Shown here piece by piece: positions 26,398-33,644 of a DNA stretch of 64,000 bases. Below the pieces are notes generated by a model. It saw nothing but the letters and a program-made list of their open reading frames with translations. It made no database searches and was not told the origin of the DNA. The DNA lies in contig CANGBB010000003.1 in NCBI GenBank assembly GCA_947452065.1, forward strand, positions 1 through 64,000, read 5' to 3'. The translations under genes were made by a program, and so were the position numbers. Source of the stretch: Gammaproteobacteria bacterium (GTDB lineage: Bacteria > Pseudomonadota > Gammaproteobacteria > Steroidobacterales > Steroidobacteraceae). Every line of letters begins with the position of its first letter. The stretch's first letter is position 1.

Positions 26398-26898
26398 ATG
26401 CCCCATAGCCGGCATGGCAGCCAAGCACTGGATGGGGATGCCGCCAACGGCATCCGGGTCGTCCGGCACCCTGTCACGGGGCAGCACGGACTGGTGGCTC
26501 TCAGGCCATTTCCTGCAGGTGCAGTCATCACCCCTTTCGGGGCCGCCTCGACACACCGGGTTCCGAATTACCTCTCAGTGCAGATCGGCGAGCACAGCCA
26601 TATCGAGCTGTTGCCGCAAATGCTTCAGTACCTGAATCACTCCTGCGACCCCAATATCTTTCTCGATACCGCGCGAATGGAAGTAGTGGCCTTACGCGAC
26701 GTGGGCGCCGGCGAGGAGCTGCAATTTTTCTATCCGGCTTCGGAGTGGCACATGGCCCAGCCTTTTGAGTGCCTGTGTGGCACGGCTGTATGCCTGAAGA
26801 GAATTGCGGGGGCGGATACCCTGCCGCCTTCGGCCCTGCAACGCTACCGGTTGACGGACTTCATCCGCTCCAAACTCGGTCAGCGCGCGGGCCTTTGA
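26398..26898 (+). CDS. SET-domain protein-lysine methyltransferase
   Basis: A compact 166-residue SET-domain protein. SET enzymes transfer methyl groups from S-adenosylmethionine to lysine side chains. The catalytic core NHSCDPN is at residues 80-86 and GEELQFFYPASEW at 106-117. A post-SET-like cluster (C125, C127, C132 in FECLCGTAVC) probably holds zinc together with C83. GLVALRPFPAGAVITPFG at 31-48 is the SET-N strand pair. The ATG at 26398 has GGGAGG 5-6 nt before it. Substrate is unknown. The location next to flagellar genes allows, but does not prove, flagellin or motor proteins as targets. Confidence 0.88.
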   Translation: MPHSRHGSQALDGDAANGIRVVRHPVTGQHGLVALRPFPAGAVITPFGAASTHRVPNYLSVQIGEHSHIELLPQMLQYLNHSCDPNIFLDTARMEVVALRDVGAGEELQFFYPASEWHMAQPFECLCGTAVCLKRIAGADTLPPSALQRYRLTDFIRSKLGQRAGL

Positions 26899-26904
26899 AT
26901 CAAT

Positions 26905-26929
26905 CAGTCGGTGACGGACGCCACCACTG
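26905..26929 (-). terminator. Hairpin after the 29-codon gene
   Basis: On the minus strand CAGTGGTG pairs with CACCGACTG (one bulged G) around an 8-base loop, starting 5 bases after the small gene's stop. No strong U-run follows, so termination efficiency is unclear. Confidence 0.35.
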
Positions 26930-26933
26930 CAAA

Positions 26934-27023
26934 TCAGATGATCGACAGGGCGACGATGCTGAGCGCCGAGCAGGTGCCGACAGCAGCCAGAGCCGAAGCG
27001 ATGATGAATCTACGATTGAACAT
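26934..27023 (-). CDS. Putative 29-residue hydrophobic membrane peptide
   Basis: A short gene of 30 codons including the stop. The peptide starts MFNRRFIIA and ends SIVALSII: a positively charged N-terminus followed by about 23 hydrophobic or small residues, with one Cys in the middle. This is the layout of a single-pass small membrane protein. AAGGAG lies 7 nt before the ATG. A strong sigma-70-type promoter with a palindrome between its hexamers lies about 75 bases upstream, and a hairpin follows the stop. It could also be a leader or a toxin-like peptide. No homologue is recognised. Confidence 0.55.
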   Translation of the reverse strand: MFNRRFIIASALAAVGTCSALSIVALSII

Positions 27024-27098
27024 GATTGCTCTCCTTGAGCTTCAAACCGTGGCAGCCGAACCTGTTGGCTGCCTGAACTTTGTTTCCGTTTCGTAGCT

Positions 27099-27128
27099 AT
27101 ATTATTCGTACTACGAACTATTAGTCAA
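27099..27128 (-). promoter_or_regulatory. Sigma-70 promoter of the small gene
   Basis: Minus-strand TTGACT (27128-27123) and TAATAT (27104-27099) are separated by 18 bases. These match TTGACA and TATAAT at 5 of 6 and 4 of 6 positions. It is the most consensus-like vegetative promoter I found in the window. The predicted start is about 27092, giving a leader near 70 bases. Confidence 0.65.
27105..27117. promoter_or_regulatory. Palindromic operator TTCGTACTACGAA
   Basis: A perfect 13-base palindrome (TTCGTA-C-TACGAA) fills the spacer directly upstream of the -10 box. A dimeric repressor of TetR, MarR or similar type bound here would block the polymerase. No regulator gene lies next to it, so the controlling protein is unknown. 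Confidence 0.6.
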
Positions 27129-27310
27129 GCAACCGGATCGGGAATCTTGGCCCCTATGGACCTAGGCCACTGATGCGGCCGGGCGGGATGCCGTTAAGAT
27201 ATTGATTTAAAAGACTTTTTAAGAAGGCCCGGGTGCATCGGGCGATGCGGCTATCGTCGTCCGCGGGAACGGCGGGCGGGCGACGGGCGAACGCCCGCCG
27301 CTCCAGTGCG

Positions 27311-28303
27311 TCAGGTCAACGTGAAATCCAGACGACCCAGCTTGGAAATCTCCGTCGAGATACGGTCGCCGGGTTTGAGCCAGACCTGCTTTTCCGGCGG
27401 ATAGCCGCTGATCACACCTTCGCAGGTACCGGTGAAGATCACATCACCCGGCTTGATCTCCCAGTTCTCGGAGATGTAACTGATCAGCGTCTTGCAGTCG
27501 AAGATCATGTAGCTGGTGTTCGAGTTCTGACGCAGCTCGCCGTTGACGATGCATTTCAGGTCGAGGTTCTGCGGATCGATCTGGTCCGCACTCACCAGCC
27601 AGGGGCCCAGCGGTCCCCAGCCGTCGCCTGCCTTGCCAACCATCCACTGACCCGTGGCGCGCTGGCGGGCGCGCTCAGTGAAATCGTTGCCGTTGCAGTA
27701 ACCGAAGACATGCGACAGCGCCTCTTCCTTGGGGATGTTGCTGCCACCGCGGCCCATGATCATGACCAGTTCGGCCTCATAGTCCCACTTGGAACCCTTC
27801 TGGCGACTGACCGGAATGGTGCCGCCATGACTGTTGAGACTCGAATCGAACTTGTTGAAAAGTACGGGCTCCTTCGGCACTTCGTTGTTGCCTTCAGCCA
27901 CATGCGCGCGGTAATTCAGGCCAACGCAAAAGATCTTGGGGGCCGTCGAGACCACGGGACCAAAGCGAACCGCACTTTCAGCGAGGAAGTAACGCGCCGG
28001 AGCACTATTAATGGCTGCAACCAGTGCCGCGAGATTTCCGCGCTTGTTGATGACATCTTCTACGGTCAGCGGAAGCCCGCGCTTCGCGGCTTTCTCGTAG
28101 GCGGCCACGTCGAGCACGCCTCGCGCGGTACGCATTCCCAGACCAAGCCCACCCGCGGCGGAGTGAATGGTCGCGTAGGTCAAACCCTTGGGGTGCTCAC
28201 CGGCCGATCGGGGCGTTGAGCGCTCGGCCGCAGTTACGGCGTCGGCACCCAGTCCGGCAACCACACCACCCATGGCCATCAGTTCTCTGCGATTCAGGGC
28301 CAT
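27311..28303 (-). CDS. FAH-family hydrolase/isomerase with Tat signal
   Basis: A 330-residue fumarylacetoacetate-hydrolase-fold protein. The catalytic domain (about residues 130-330) shows KIFCVGLNYRAHVAE, the metal-binding Glu pair in DYEAELVMIMG, and GYCNGNDFTER. It ends with KPGDVIFTGTCEGV and LKPGDRISTEI. Related enzymes cleave or isomerise C-C bonds in ring-cleavage products. Unusually, it begins MALNRRELMAMGGVVAGLGADAVTAAE: a twin-arginine pair, hydrophobic stretch and Ala-x-Ala site, so export by Tat is predicted. The ATG at 28303 has GGAG 7 nt upstream; the longer frame to 28534 has no support. Substrate is unknown. Confidence 0.83.
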   Translation of the reverse strand: MALNRRELMAMGGVVAGLGADAVTAAERSTPRSAGEHPKGLTYATIHSAAGGLGLGMRTARGVLDVAAYEKAAKRGLPLTVEDVINKRGNLAALVAAINSAPARYFLAESAVRFGPVVSTAPKIFCVGLNYRAHVAEGNNEVPKEPVLFNKFDSSLNSHGGTIPVSRQKGSKWDYEAELVMIMGRGGSNIPKEEALSHVFGYCNGNDFTERARQRATGQWMVGKAGDGWGPLGPWLVSADQIDPQNLDLKCIVNGELRQNSNTSYMIFDCKTLISYISENWEIKPGDVIFTGTCEGVISGYPPEKQVWLKPGDRISTEISKLGRLDFTLT

Positions 28304-28436
28304 TATCGTTCTCCGCCTGTAGTGACTGCAGCGCTTGCAGCGTGTCCGAGACTTTAGGTGCGGCGCATGAATACAGTCAATGGCCCCAAACGCCATGCGC
28401 GCCATGGACCGCTTCAGCCTGTGGCAAACTAACCGT

Positions 28437-29615
28437 ATGCCCGTCATCGATACGGCCAGTGGCGTCCAACAGCCTGACCCCGGGAAGCTGCCCGGCGCAG
28501 CCCGCTTCGGCTGGCTGGATGTCCTCAAGGGCATCTCGATCCTGTGGGTTGTTATCTTTCACACTTACAAAACCCGTGAGACGGGTTATCCGTGGGTGCT
28601 GGACCCGAACTACTTTGGCCTCTTCATGGGCCACTGCCAGCCCGACTCCTGGCTCCAGTCCATCGGATGCAGCCTGGGATCACTGTTTGTCGCCGTCACC
28701 TCGCTGGGCTTCCATGCCGTCGATGTTTTTCTTGTCGCCAGCGGCTTTGGGCTGACCTATGCGATGCGTAGCGATGGACCGCAACAGAACTGGCTTCGCT
28801 GGTACGGCAAGCGGCTGGTGCGTCTATTCCCGATGTACTGGCTGGCCCATCTGATCTACCTCGTCTCGCCATTTGTTGCGCGACTTGAGGCACTGGATTA
28901 TCGCTTCCTGCTCAGCTTCCTCGGCGATCGTATTTATCCTATCGATTCGACCTTCTATTACGCCAACGCCTCGTGGTGGTATTTCGGCCTGCTGCTACAG
29001 TTGTATCTGGTTTTCCCGCTGCTGTTCATTCTGCTGCGGAAGACAGGCATCACCCGCTTCCTGCTGTGTGCCGGTCTGATCACACTCGCGACGCGCGAGG
29101 TACTGCTACAGGGGCTGGAAGTCAGTGGTCTCTATCTGGCGGGCGGGTTCTTTGGCACTCGTCTGTGGCAGTTCGCCCTGGGTATGGCGCTGGCTGCGCT
29201 CGCCCGCTCGAAGCCGCAGCAACTCGAAGAAATGTTGTTTTCGCCCTGGACTCTGTTGGCGGGAATAGTGATCTATGGCCTTGCTCTGGCCAGCAATTTC
29301 GTCAGTGGCGCCTATGTCGTCACTGAACCATTGATAGGCACTGGCCTGTTCATCCTGCTGGCCCATCTGGCGCGGGCAATAGGCCACTGGCGGCGACTGA
29401 CCGCGCTGCTAGCCTTCGTTGGTGCGTACTCTTATGGGCTGTATCTACTGCATCAGCCGTACGTGATCTACTTCGGCGCTCACATGGGCGATGTCGGCAT
29501 CGTGGCCTACATGCTCTGGTCCATTCCAGTCATCGCACTCATCACGATCTGCTCGATCACTCTGGAACGCTGGGTCAATGGCCTGAGCCAGCGTGTTGCA
29601 GCCCGCTTCGGCTGA
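28437..29615 (+). CDS. Acyltransferase 3 family membrane protein
   Basis: An integral membrane acyltransferase of about 392 residues with roughly ten hydrophobic helices. It opens with the family signature (FGWLDVLKGISILWVVIFHTYK), where the His is the proposed catalytic residue. FHAVDVFLVASGFGLTYAMR and YGKRLVRLFPMYWLAHLIYLV, with the conserved Arg pair, follow. Such proteins O-acylate polysaccharides, lipids or glycans. The start is uncertain: in-frame ATGs at 28380 and 28404 are also possible, and none has a clear ribosome-binding site. It is divergent from the FAH-fold gene. Confidence 0.82.
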   Translation: MPVIDTASGVQQPDPGKLPGAARFGWLDVLKGISILWVVIFHTYKTRETGYPWVLDPNYFGLFMGHCQPDSWLQSIGCSLGSLFVAVTSLGFHAVDVFLVASGFGLTYAMRSDGPQQNWLRWYGKRLVRLFPMYWLAHLIYLVSPFVARLEALDYRFLLSFLGDRIYPIDSTFYYANASWWYFGLLLQLYLVFPLLFILLRKTGITRFLLCAGLITLATREVLLQGLEVSGLYLAGGFFGTRLWQFALGMALAALARSKPQQLEEMLFSPWTLLAGIVIYGLALASNFVSGAYVVTEPLIGTGLFILLAHLARAIGHWRRLTALLAFVGAYSYGLYLLHQPYVIYFGAHMGDVGIVAYMLWSIPVIALITICSITLERWVNGLSQRVAARFG

Positions 29616-29637
29616 ACCGGGCGCAGTATTCCTTGAA

Positions 29638-29713
29638 TGGTGGGCCTGCTTGGATTCGAACCAAGGACCAAGGGATTATGAGTCCCCTGCACTAACCGCT
29701 GTGCTACAGGCCC
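29638..29713 (-). tRNA. ileX: tRNA-Ile2 (anticodon CAU)
   Basis: A complete 76-base tRNA including the encoded CCA. Acceptor GGGCCTG/CAGGCCC, D-arm GCAC-AGCGGTTA-GTGC, anticodon stem GGGGA/TCCCT with loop CTCATAA, and T-arm CTTGG-TTCGAAT-CCAAG all pair. The CAT anticodon with the loop and variable region TCATAATC..TTGGTC resembles E. coli ileX rather than elongator or initiator tRNA-Met. It should therefore read AUA after TilS converts C34 to lysidine. TATGAT about 20 bases upstream may be its -10 box. Confidence 0.9.
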
Positions 29714-29863
29714 GAAACCGAAATCATAACCCAGGGACGCTGTCACCGGACGCTCAGTCAGGCCAGCCTTAGGGGCATTGGCGGGAACAATGTCCCCAAC
29801 ATTTGCCGCCCGCCCTGTACCTGTGCACACTCTGCGAATGTCAAAAAAAAGGGGGCGCAGACA

Positions 29864-31312
29864 ATGACCGGAATTTCACTGATGCGGGGCTTGAGGGCGG
29901 CTTTTCTGATTTCTCTGGCCTCTCTGGCACTGCTGCCCATCGCGCGGGCAGCGACGGCACCGAACATCCTGCTGCTGATCGGGGACGACATGGGCATCGA
30001 AACGCTGCCCTGCTATGGCATCGCCAAGGACACGGCGGACCTTCCTACGCTGGACTCTCTCTGCCGTCAGGGTGTGCGCTTCAGCAATGTGTGGTCGCAG
30101 CCCGTTTGCTCGCCGACTCGCGCCACCATGATGACGGGTCGATACGGCTTCCGCACCGGCGTGGGCGCTGCGATTCCAGCGCCGAGTCAGGTCGCCAGTC
30201 GTAGGCCAGCGCCGCCGAAACCGCCAGGCACACATCGCGAGAGCCCTTCGGGCGAGCATGAGGAGACCGTGCCGGGATTACGGCCCGATGAGTTCACGCT
30301 TGCCAACGCGCTCAAGGCTCTGCCCGCACAGGTCTATGAGACCGCGGCCATCGGCAAGTGGCACATGGCCGACATGAACAACGGTGCCTTTGACCACCCG
30401 AACCGAGCCGGCTTCGATTATTTTTCCGGCGACGCATTTGGCCCGCTACCCAGCTACTTCGCCTTCCCGACGCAGGTCAACGGCAAGCCCACTGAAGGAA
30501 AAGTTGGTTACGCGGACAGCACGCGCGTGGATGATGCCATCGCCTGGATTCGCAGCCGTGACGGACGCAAGCCATGGTTCATGTGGCTGGGCTTCAGCAA
30601 CCCGCACACACCGTTCCACCTGCCTCCTACCAATCTGCTGCATAGTGCCGCAAAAAATCTGGATCCTTTCAGCAACGATGTGGTCGACAAGCCCATGCCG
30701 TATTTCAAGGCCATGCTTGAGGGCCTGGATACCGAGATCGGGCGGCTGCTCGCCTCGCTGACAGCGGAGCAGAAGGCCAACACCTACATCATATTCATCG
30801 GTGACAACGGCACCACGCGACAGGTCGCGCAGGAACCTTTCGACCCACGCCGCTCAAAGGGTACGGTCTACCAAGGTGGTCTCAACGTTCCGCTGGTGAT
30901 CAACGGCCCGGGCATCAGCGGCGGCCGCGAGGTCAAAGCCTTGGTGAATACAGTCGACATGTACGCCACCGTGCTGGAGCTGGCTTCGATCGACATCACC
31001 CGTGCGGTGCCCCGCAACGTGGTGCTGGATTCGCTGAGCTTCGCACCGCTCCTGCGCAAAGCCGACGCGGTCTCGCCGCGGACCTTCGCCTATTCCGACA
31101 GCTTTGGTCAGGGCATTAAAACGGCGCAGGCCATCCGCAACGAAAACTACAAGCTGGTCGTCAACGAGGGCGTCGAAGAGCTGTACGCGCTTTCAGTGGA
31201 TCCTTACGAGAAGAAAAATCTCCTCGGCAACGAGCTTTCTGCGGAAGCACGCAGAAACTACGAGACCCTGAAAGCCAAGATGGCGGAGTTGCGCGGGACA
31301 TCCAAGTCCTGA
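29864..31312 (+). CDS. Secreted sulfatase (arylsulfatase family)
   Basis: A 482-residue sulfatase with a Sec signal peptide (cleavage near ARAAT, residue 30). The metal-binding start LLLIGDDMG has D41-D42. The active-site motif CSPTR is at residues 82-86, where Cys82 must be converted to formylglycine. GKWHMAD, GFSNPHTPFHLP and FIGDNGTTR are further active-site blocks. The product removes sulfate esters in the periplasm; the substrate is unknown. The formylglycine-generating enzyme is not in this window. The tRNA gene upstream is on the other strand. Confidence 0.9.
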   Translation: MTGISLMRGLRAAFLISLASLALLPIARAATAPNILLLIGDDMGIETLPCYGIAKDTADLPTLDSLCRQGVRFSNVWSQPVCSPTRATMMTGRYGFRTGVGAAIPAPSQVASRRPAPPKPPGTHRESPSGEHEETVPGLRPDEFTLANALKALPAQVYETAAIGKWHMADMNNGAFDHPNRAGFDYFSGDAFGPLPSYFAFPTQVNGKPTEGKVGYADSTRVDDAIAWIRSRDGRKPWFMWLGFSNPHTPFHLPPTNLLHSAAKNLDPFSNDVVDKPMPYFKAMLEGLDTEIGRLLASLTAEQKANTYIIFIGDNGTTRQVAQEPFDPRRSKGTVYQGGLNVPLVINGPGISGGREVKALVNTVDMYATVLELASIDITRAVPRNVVLDSLSFAPLLRKADAVSPRTFAYSDSFGQGIKTAQAIRNENYKLVVNEGVEELYALSVDPYEKKNLLGNELSAEARRNYETLKAKMAELRGTSKS

Positions 31313-31334
31313 CGATACGGCGTTGATTCGCGCG

Positions 31335-31359
31335 TGCCGGCTGCGTAGTGCAGCCGGCA
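31335..31359. terminator. Bidirectional hairpin between convergent genes
   Basis: TGCCGGCTGC-gtagt-GCAGCCGGCA forms a perfect 10-base stem with a 5-base loop in the 51 bases between the sulfatase and thioredoxin-like stops. No long T-run follows on either side, so it may work as a general transcription barrier. Confidence 0.65.
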
Positions 31360-31363
31360 TCGC

Positions 31364-32950
31364 TCAGGCGGTACCGGCTAAGAACGCATCACAACTGGCA
31401 CGCGCCGGTTCGTTCGCCGGGATCTTCGTACAGGTGCCCTGCAGCTGCTGGCGCAACGCGCGCAACACCGGACCACGCGACGGCGCGGCCGCCGCGCTCC
31501 ATGCGCGCAGTTCGTGGTCGAGTTGTCCGAGACGCTGCCGGGCACGACGGTAGATGCGATCCTCGCCCGCCAGCTCCTGCAGCACTTGGATGCCAACACT
31601 GCGGATGGACGCCGTGTCATCGGGTCGCAGGCGCAGCAGCATGGTCAGATACAAACGACCCCACTGAAAGCGCGTCGCCACGCCGCGCGATTCGGCATAA
31701 GCCTGACGAGACCACTCCAGCGCCTCGTCATTGCGGCCAAGCTGCTCGGCCAAATCAGCGAGATCGGCCTTGTAGTAGTACGGCGTCTGCGTCTTCGCCA
31801 GCTCGCCCTGCACGATCCGGTAAGCCTCCTCGTTCTGGCCCAGTAATTCGAAGATGGGCAACACCGCGTTGATGATGCCGGAGCGTACGTAGGCGCTCTG
31901 TTTGCCAGCGAGCGCAGCATCAACTCTTGCGCGCGCCTGTGTTGCATCAGTCGGTTCAATGCGTCCATTGATGATTTTTGCAGCCTGCAAACGATTGCCC
32001 AGTGCTGCGAGATGATCGGCGGCGACGAACTCAGGGCGCGCGGCAACGGCTTCCATTGCGGCAGCAAAGCGCTGATAAAACGCTGCGGGTGCTGGTGCAT
32101 CGGTGGCTTTCACCGCGCGGAAGAAGGACTCACCGAGATATGCGATGGCATCGGCGTTGGCCGCGGCCGCAGCCGGGTCAGCGAGTAGCGCATGGACTCG
32201 CGCTACCTGCTGCCGCAGAGCCGCCGACGGAGCAGCGCCGGTCTTGAGCGCCTCGGCCTCCGCATCCGCCGCAAAGGCAGCCGCCACGAACTGCAATCGG
32301 GCGCGCTCGACAGACTGCGCCGCCGGGCACTGCATTGCAGCTGCGGCTAGACGCTGGCTCTGGGCACCATAGGCCGTGGCGTCAATTTCCTCGAGACCCC
32401 AGGCGGTATAGGCGAGCTGGCGACACTCCGTCTCACTGAGAGACTGCCCACCTGCTGCGGCGGCAAGCAGCGTACTCGCCGGATGGATATCGCCCAGCGA
32501 CAGATCAAGCACCGTAGCGTATTGCGAGAGGTCCATGCCACTGGAGATGCGCATCAGCTCTTCGCGCTGCTCGTTCAGCACCAGTAGTGTCGGATAGCCG
32601 GTGACGCGAAATTGCTCGGCGGCTTTCTGCGCTCCGGGGTCATCCCCATCGAGGTACACCGGGATGAAGAGCTTGGTCTTGGCAATGAAATCGGGCCGAC
32701 TGAAGACAGTGGCCTTGATCTGCTGGCAGGGCGGGCACCAGACAGCACCCCAGTACAGGAATACGGGCTTGTGCTGGGCCCGAGCTGCCGTAAACGCCGC
32801 ATCGACATCGCCGCTGAACCAGTCGATACCCGGGGCGTCGGCATGTCGGGCCGATGCGTTCGCAGCCGCCGGCGGCTGTGCCGCCTCTCGCGATCCGCAG
32901 GCAGCGAGCAGCAGGCTCAGGCTGAGCAGCAGTGTGGCAGAATGTCGCAT
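31364..32950 (-). CDS. Lipoprotein with thioredoxin domain and TPR-like tail
   Basis: A 528-residue lipoprotein: lipobox LAAC, Cys at residue 18. A thioredoxin-fold domain covers about residues 43-160 with the redox site WCPPC (C72, C75) and the cis-Pro in GYPTLLVL. It resembles DsbD-gamma/thioredoxin-like envelope proteins. The rest, about 200-528, is Ala-rich and helical with TPR-like spacing (DLADLAEQLGRNDEALEWSRQAYAESRG). Likely a periplasmic disulfide exchange protein with a protein-binding tail. Its partner is unknown. Starts of this gene and gst are 22 bases apart and divergent. Confidence 0.83.
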   Translation of the reverse strand: MRHSATLLLSLSLLLAACGSREAAQPPAAANASARHADAPGIDWFSGDVDAAFTAARAQHKPVFLYWGAVWCPPCQQIKATVFSRPDFIAKTKLFIPVYLDGDDPGAQKAAEQFRVTGYPTLLVLNEQREELMRISSGMDLSQYATVLDLSLGDIHPASTLLAAAAGGQSLSETECRQLAYTAWGLEEIDATAYGAQSQRLAAAAMQCPAAQSVERARLQFVAAAFAADAEAEALKTGAAPSAALRQQVARVHALLADPAAAAANADAIAYLGESFFRAVKATDAPAPAAFYQRFAAAMEAVAARPEFVAADHLAALGNRLQAAKIINGRIEPTDATQARARVDAALAGKQSAYVRSGIINAVLPIFELLGQNEEAYRIVQGELAKTQTPYYYKADLADLAEQLGRNDEALEWSRQAYAESRGVATRFQWGRLYLTMLLRLRPDDTASIRSVGIQVLQELAGEDRIYRRARQRLGQLDHELRAWSAAAAPSRGPVLRALRQQLQGTCTKIPANEPARASCDAFLAGTA

Positions 32951-32972
32951 CCCGTTTCCCCCGGAGAATGTC

Positions 32973-33605
32973 GTGAAACTCTATTATTCTACTGGTTCGT
33001 GTTCCCTGGCATCGCGCATCGTACTGGAAGAAGGCGGCGTGCCCTTCCAGGCCATCCGCGTGAACCTCAAGGACAAGCGTACCGCAGACGGCCAGGACTA
33101 TACCCAGATCAACCCCAAGGGCTATGTGCCGGCCGTGCAGCTGGATGACGGCCAGGTGATCAGCGAGAACGCGGCCCTGCTCCCTTTCCTCGGCGAGCGG
33201 AACCCGGCTGCAAATCTGCTGCCAGCGCATGGGACGATTGAGAACTACCGAGTACGCGAGTGGACCGCCTTCATCGGCGGTGAGCTGCATAAGAACCTCA
33301 GCCCGTTGTTCCGGCCGAACACGCCGGAAGCCACCATCCAGACGCAGGCGGAACTGGTCAAGCGGCGCTTCACCTTCATCAACGAGAAAATGGGTCAGGG
33401 CCCGTATCTCACGGGCGCGCAATTCACCGTGGCCGATGCCTATCTGTTCGTGGTGCTCAGCTGGTTTGGCGCACTCAAGATGAACATGAACGAATACCCG
33501 AACCTCAAGGCCTTCTTCGTTCGCGTCTTGGCGCGGCCGGCGGTGCAGAAGGCCCTCACCGACGAGGGTCGCCTCGACGCAGCACAGCAGCTCGCTTCTG
33601 CTTAA
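32973..33605 (+). CDS. gstA: Beta-class glutathione S-transferase
   Basis: A 210-residue glutathione transferase close in layout to E. coli GstA. The N-terminal thioredoxin-like domain begins MKLYYSTGSCSLASRIVLEE, with the beta-class Cys at residue 10, and contains NPKGYVPAVQLDDG with the cis-Pro. The C-terminal helical domain includes ELHKNLSPLFRP and FTVADAYLFVVLSWF. The GTG at 32973 is the start, since the fold begins there and GGAG lies 6 nt upstream; the frame continues further back only by chance. It conjugates glutathione to electrophiles. gshA at 56977 makes the glutathione precursor. Confidence 0.93.
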   Translation: MKLYYSTGSCSLASRIVLEEGGVPFQAIRVNLKDKRTADGQDYTQINPKGYVPAVQLDDGQVISENAALLPFLGERNPAANLLPAHGTIENYRVREWTAFIGGELHKNLSPLFRPNTPEATIQTQAELVKRRFTFINEKMGQGPYLTGAQFTVADAYLFVVLSWFGALKMNMNEYPNLKAFFVRVLARPAVQKALTDEGRLDAAQQLASA

Positions 33606-33617
33606 ATGAGTGATACG

Positions 33618-33644
33618 CCGCGGCCGCCTTCAGCGCGGCCGCGG
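33618..33644. terminator. GC-rich hairpin between gst and hrpB
   Basis: CCGCGGCCGC and GCGGCCGCGG form a perfect 10-base stem with a 7-base loop, beginning 13 bases after the gst stop and followed by TGGTTTC. The hairpin overlaps the last codons of hrpB on the other strand, with the hrpB stop in the loop. One structure could serve both genes. Confidence 0.55.

Noticed and set aside
26911-27096. 61-codon plus-strand frame across the small membrane peptide gene
   Set aside because: No ribosome-binding site or promoter on this strand, while the minus strand has both.
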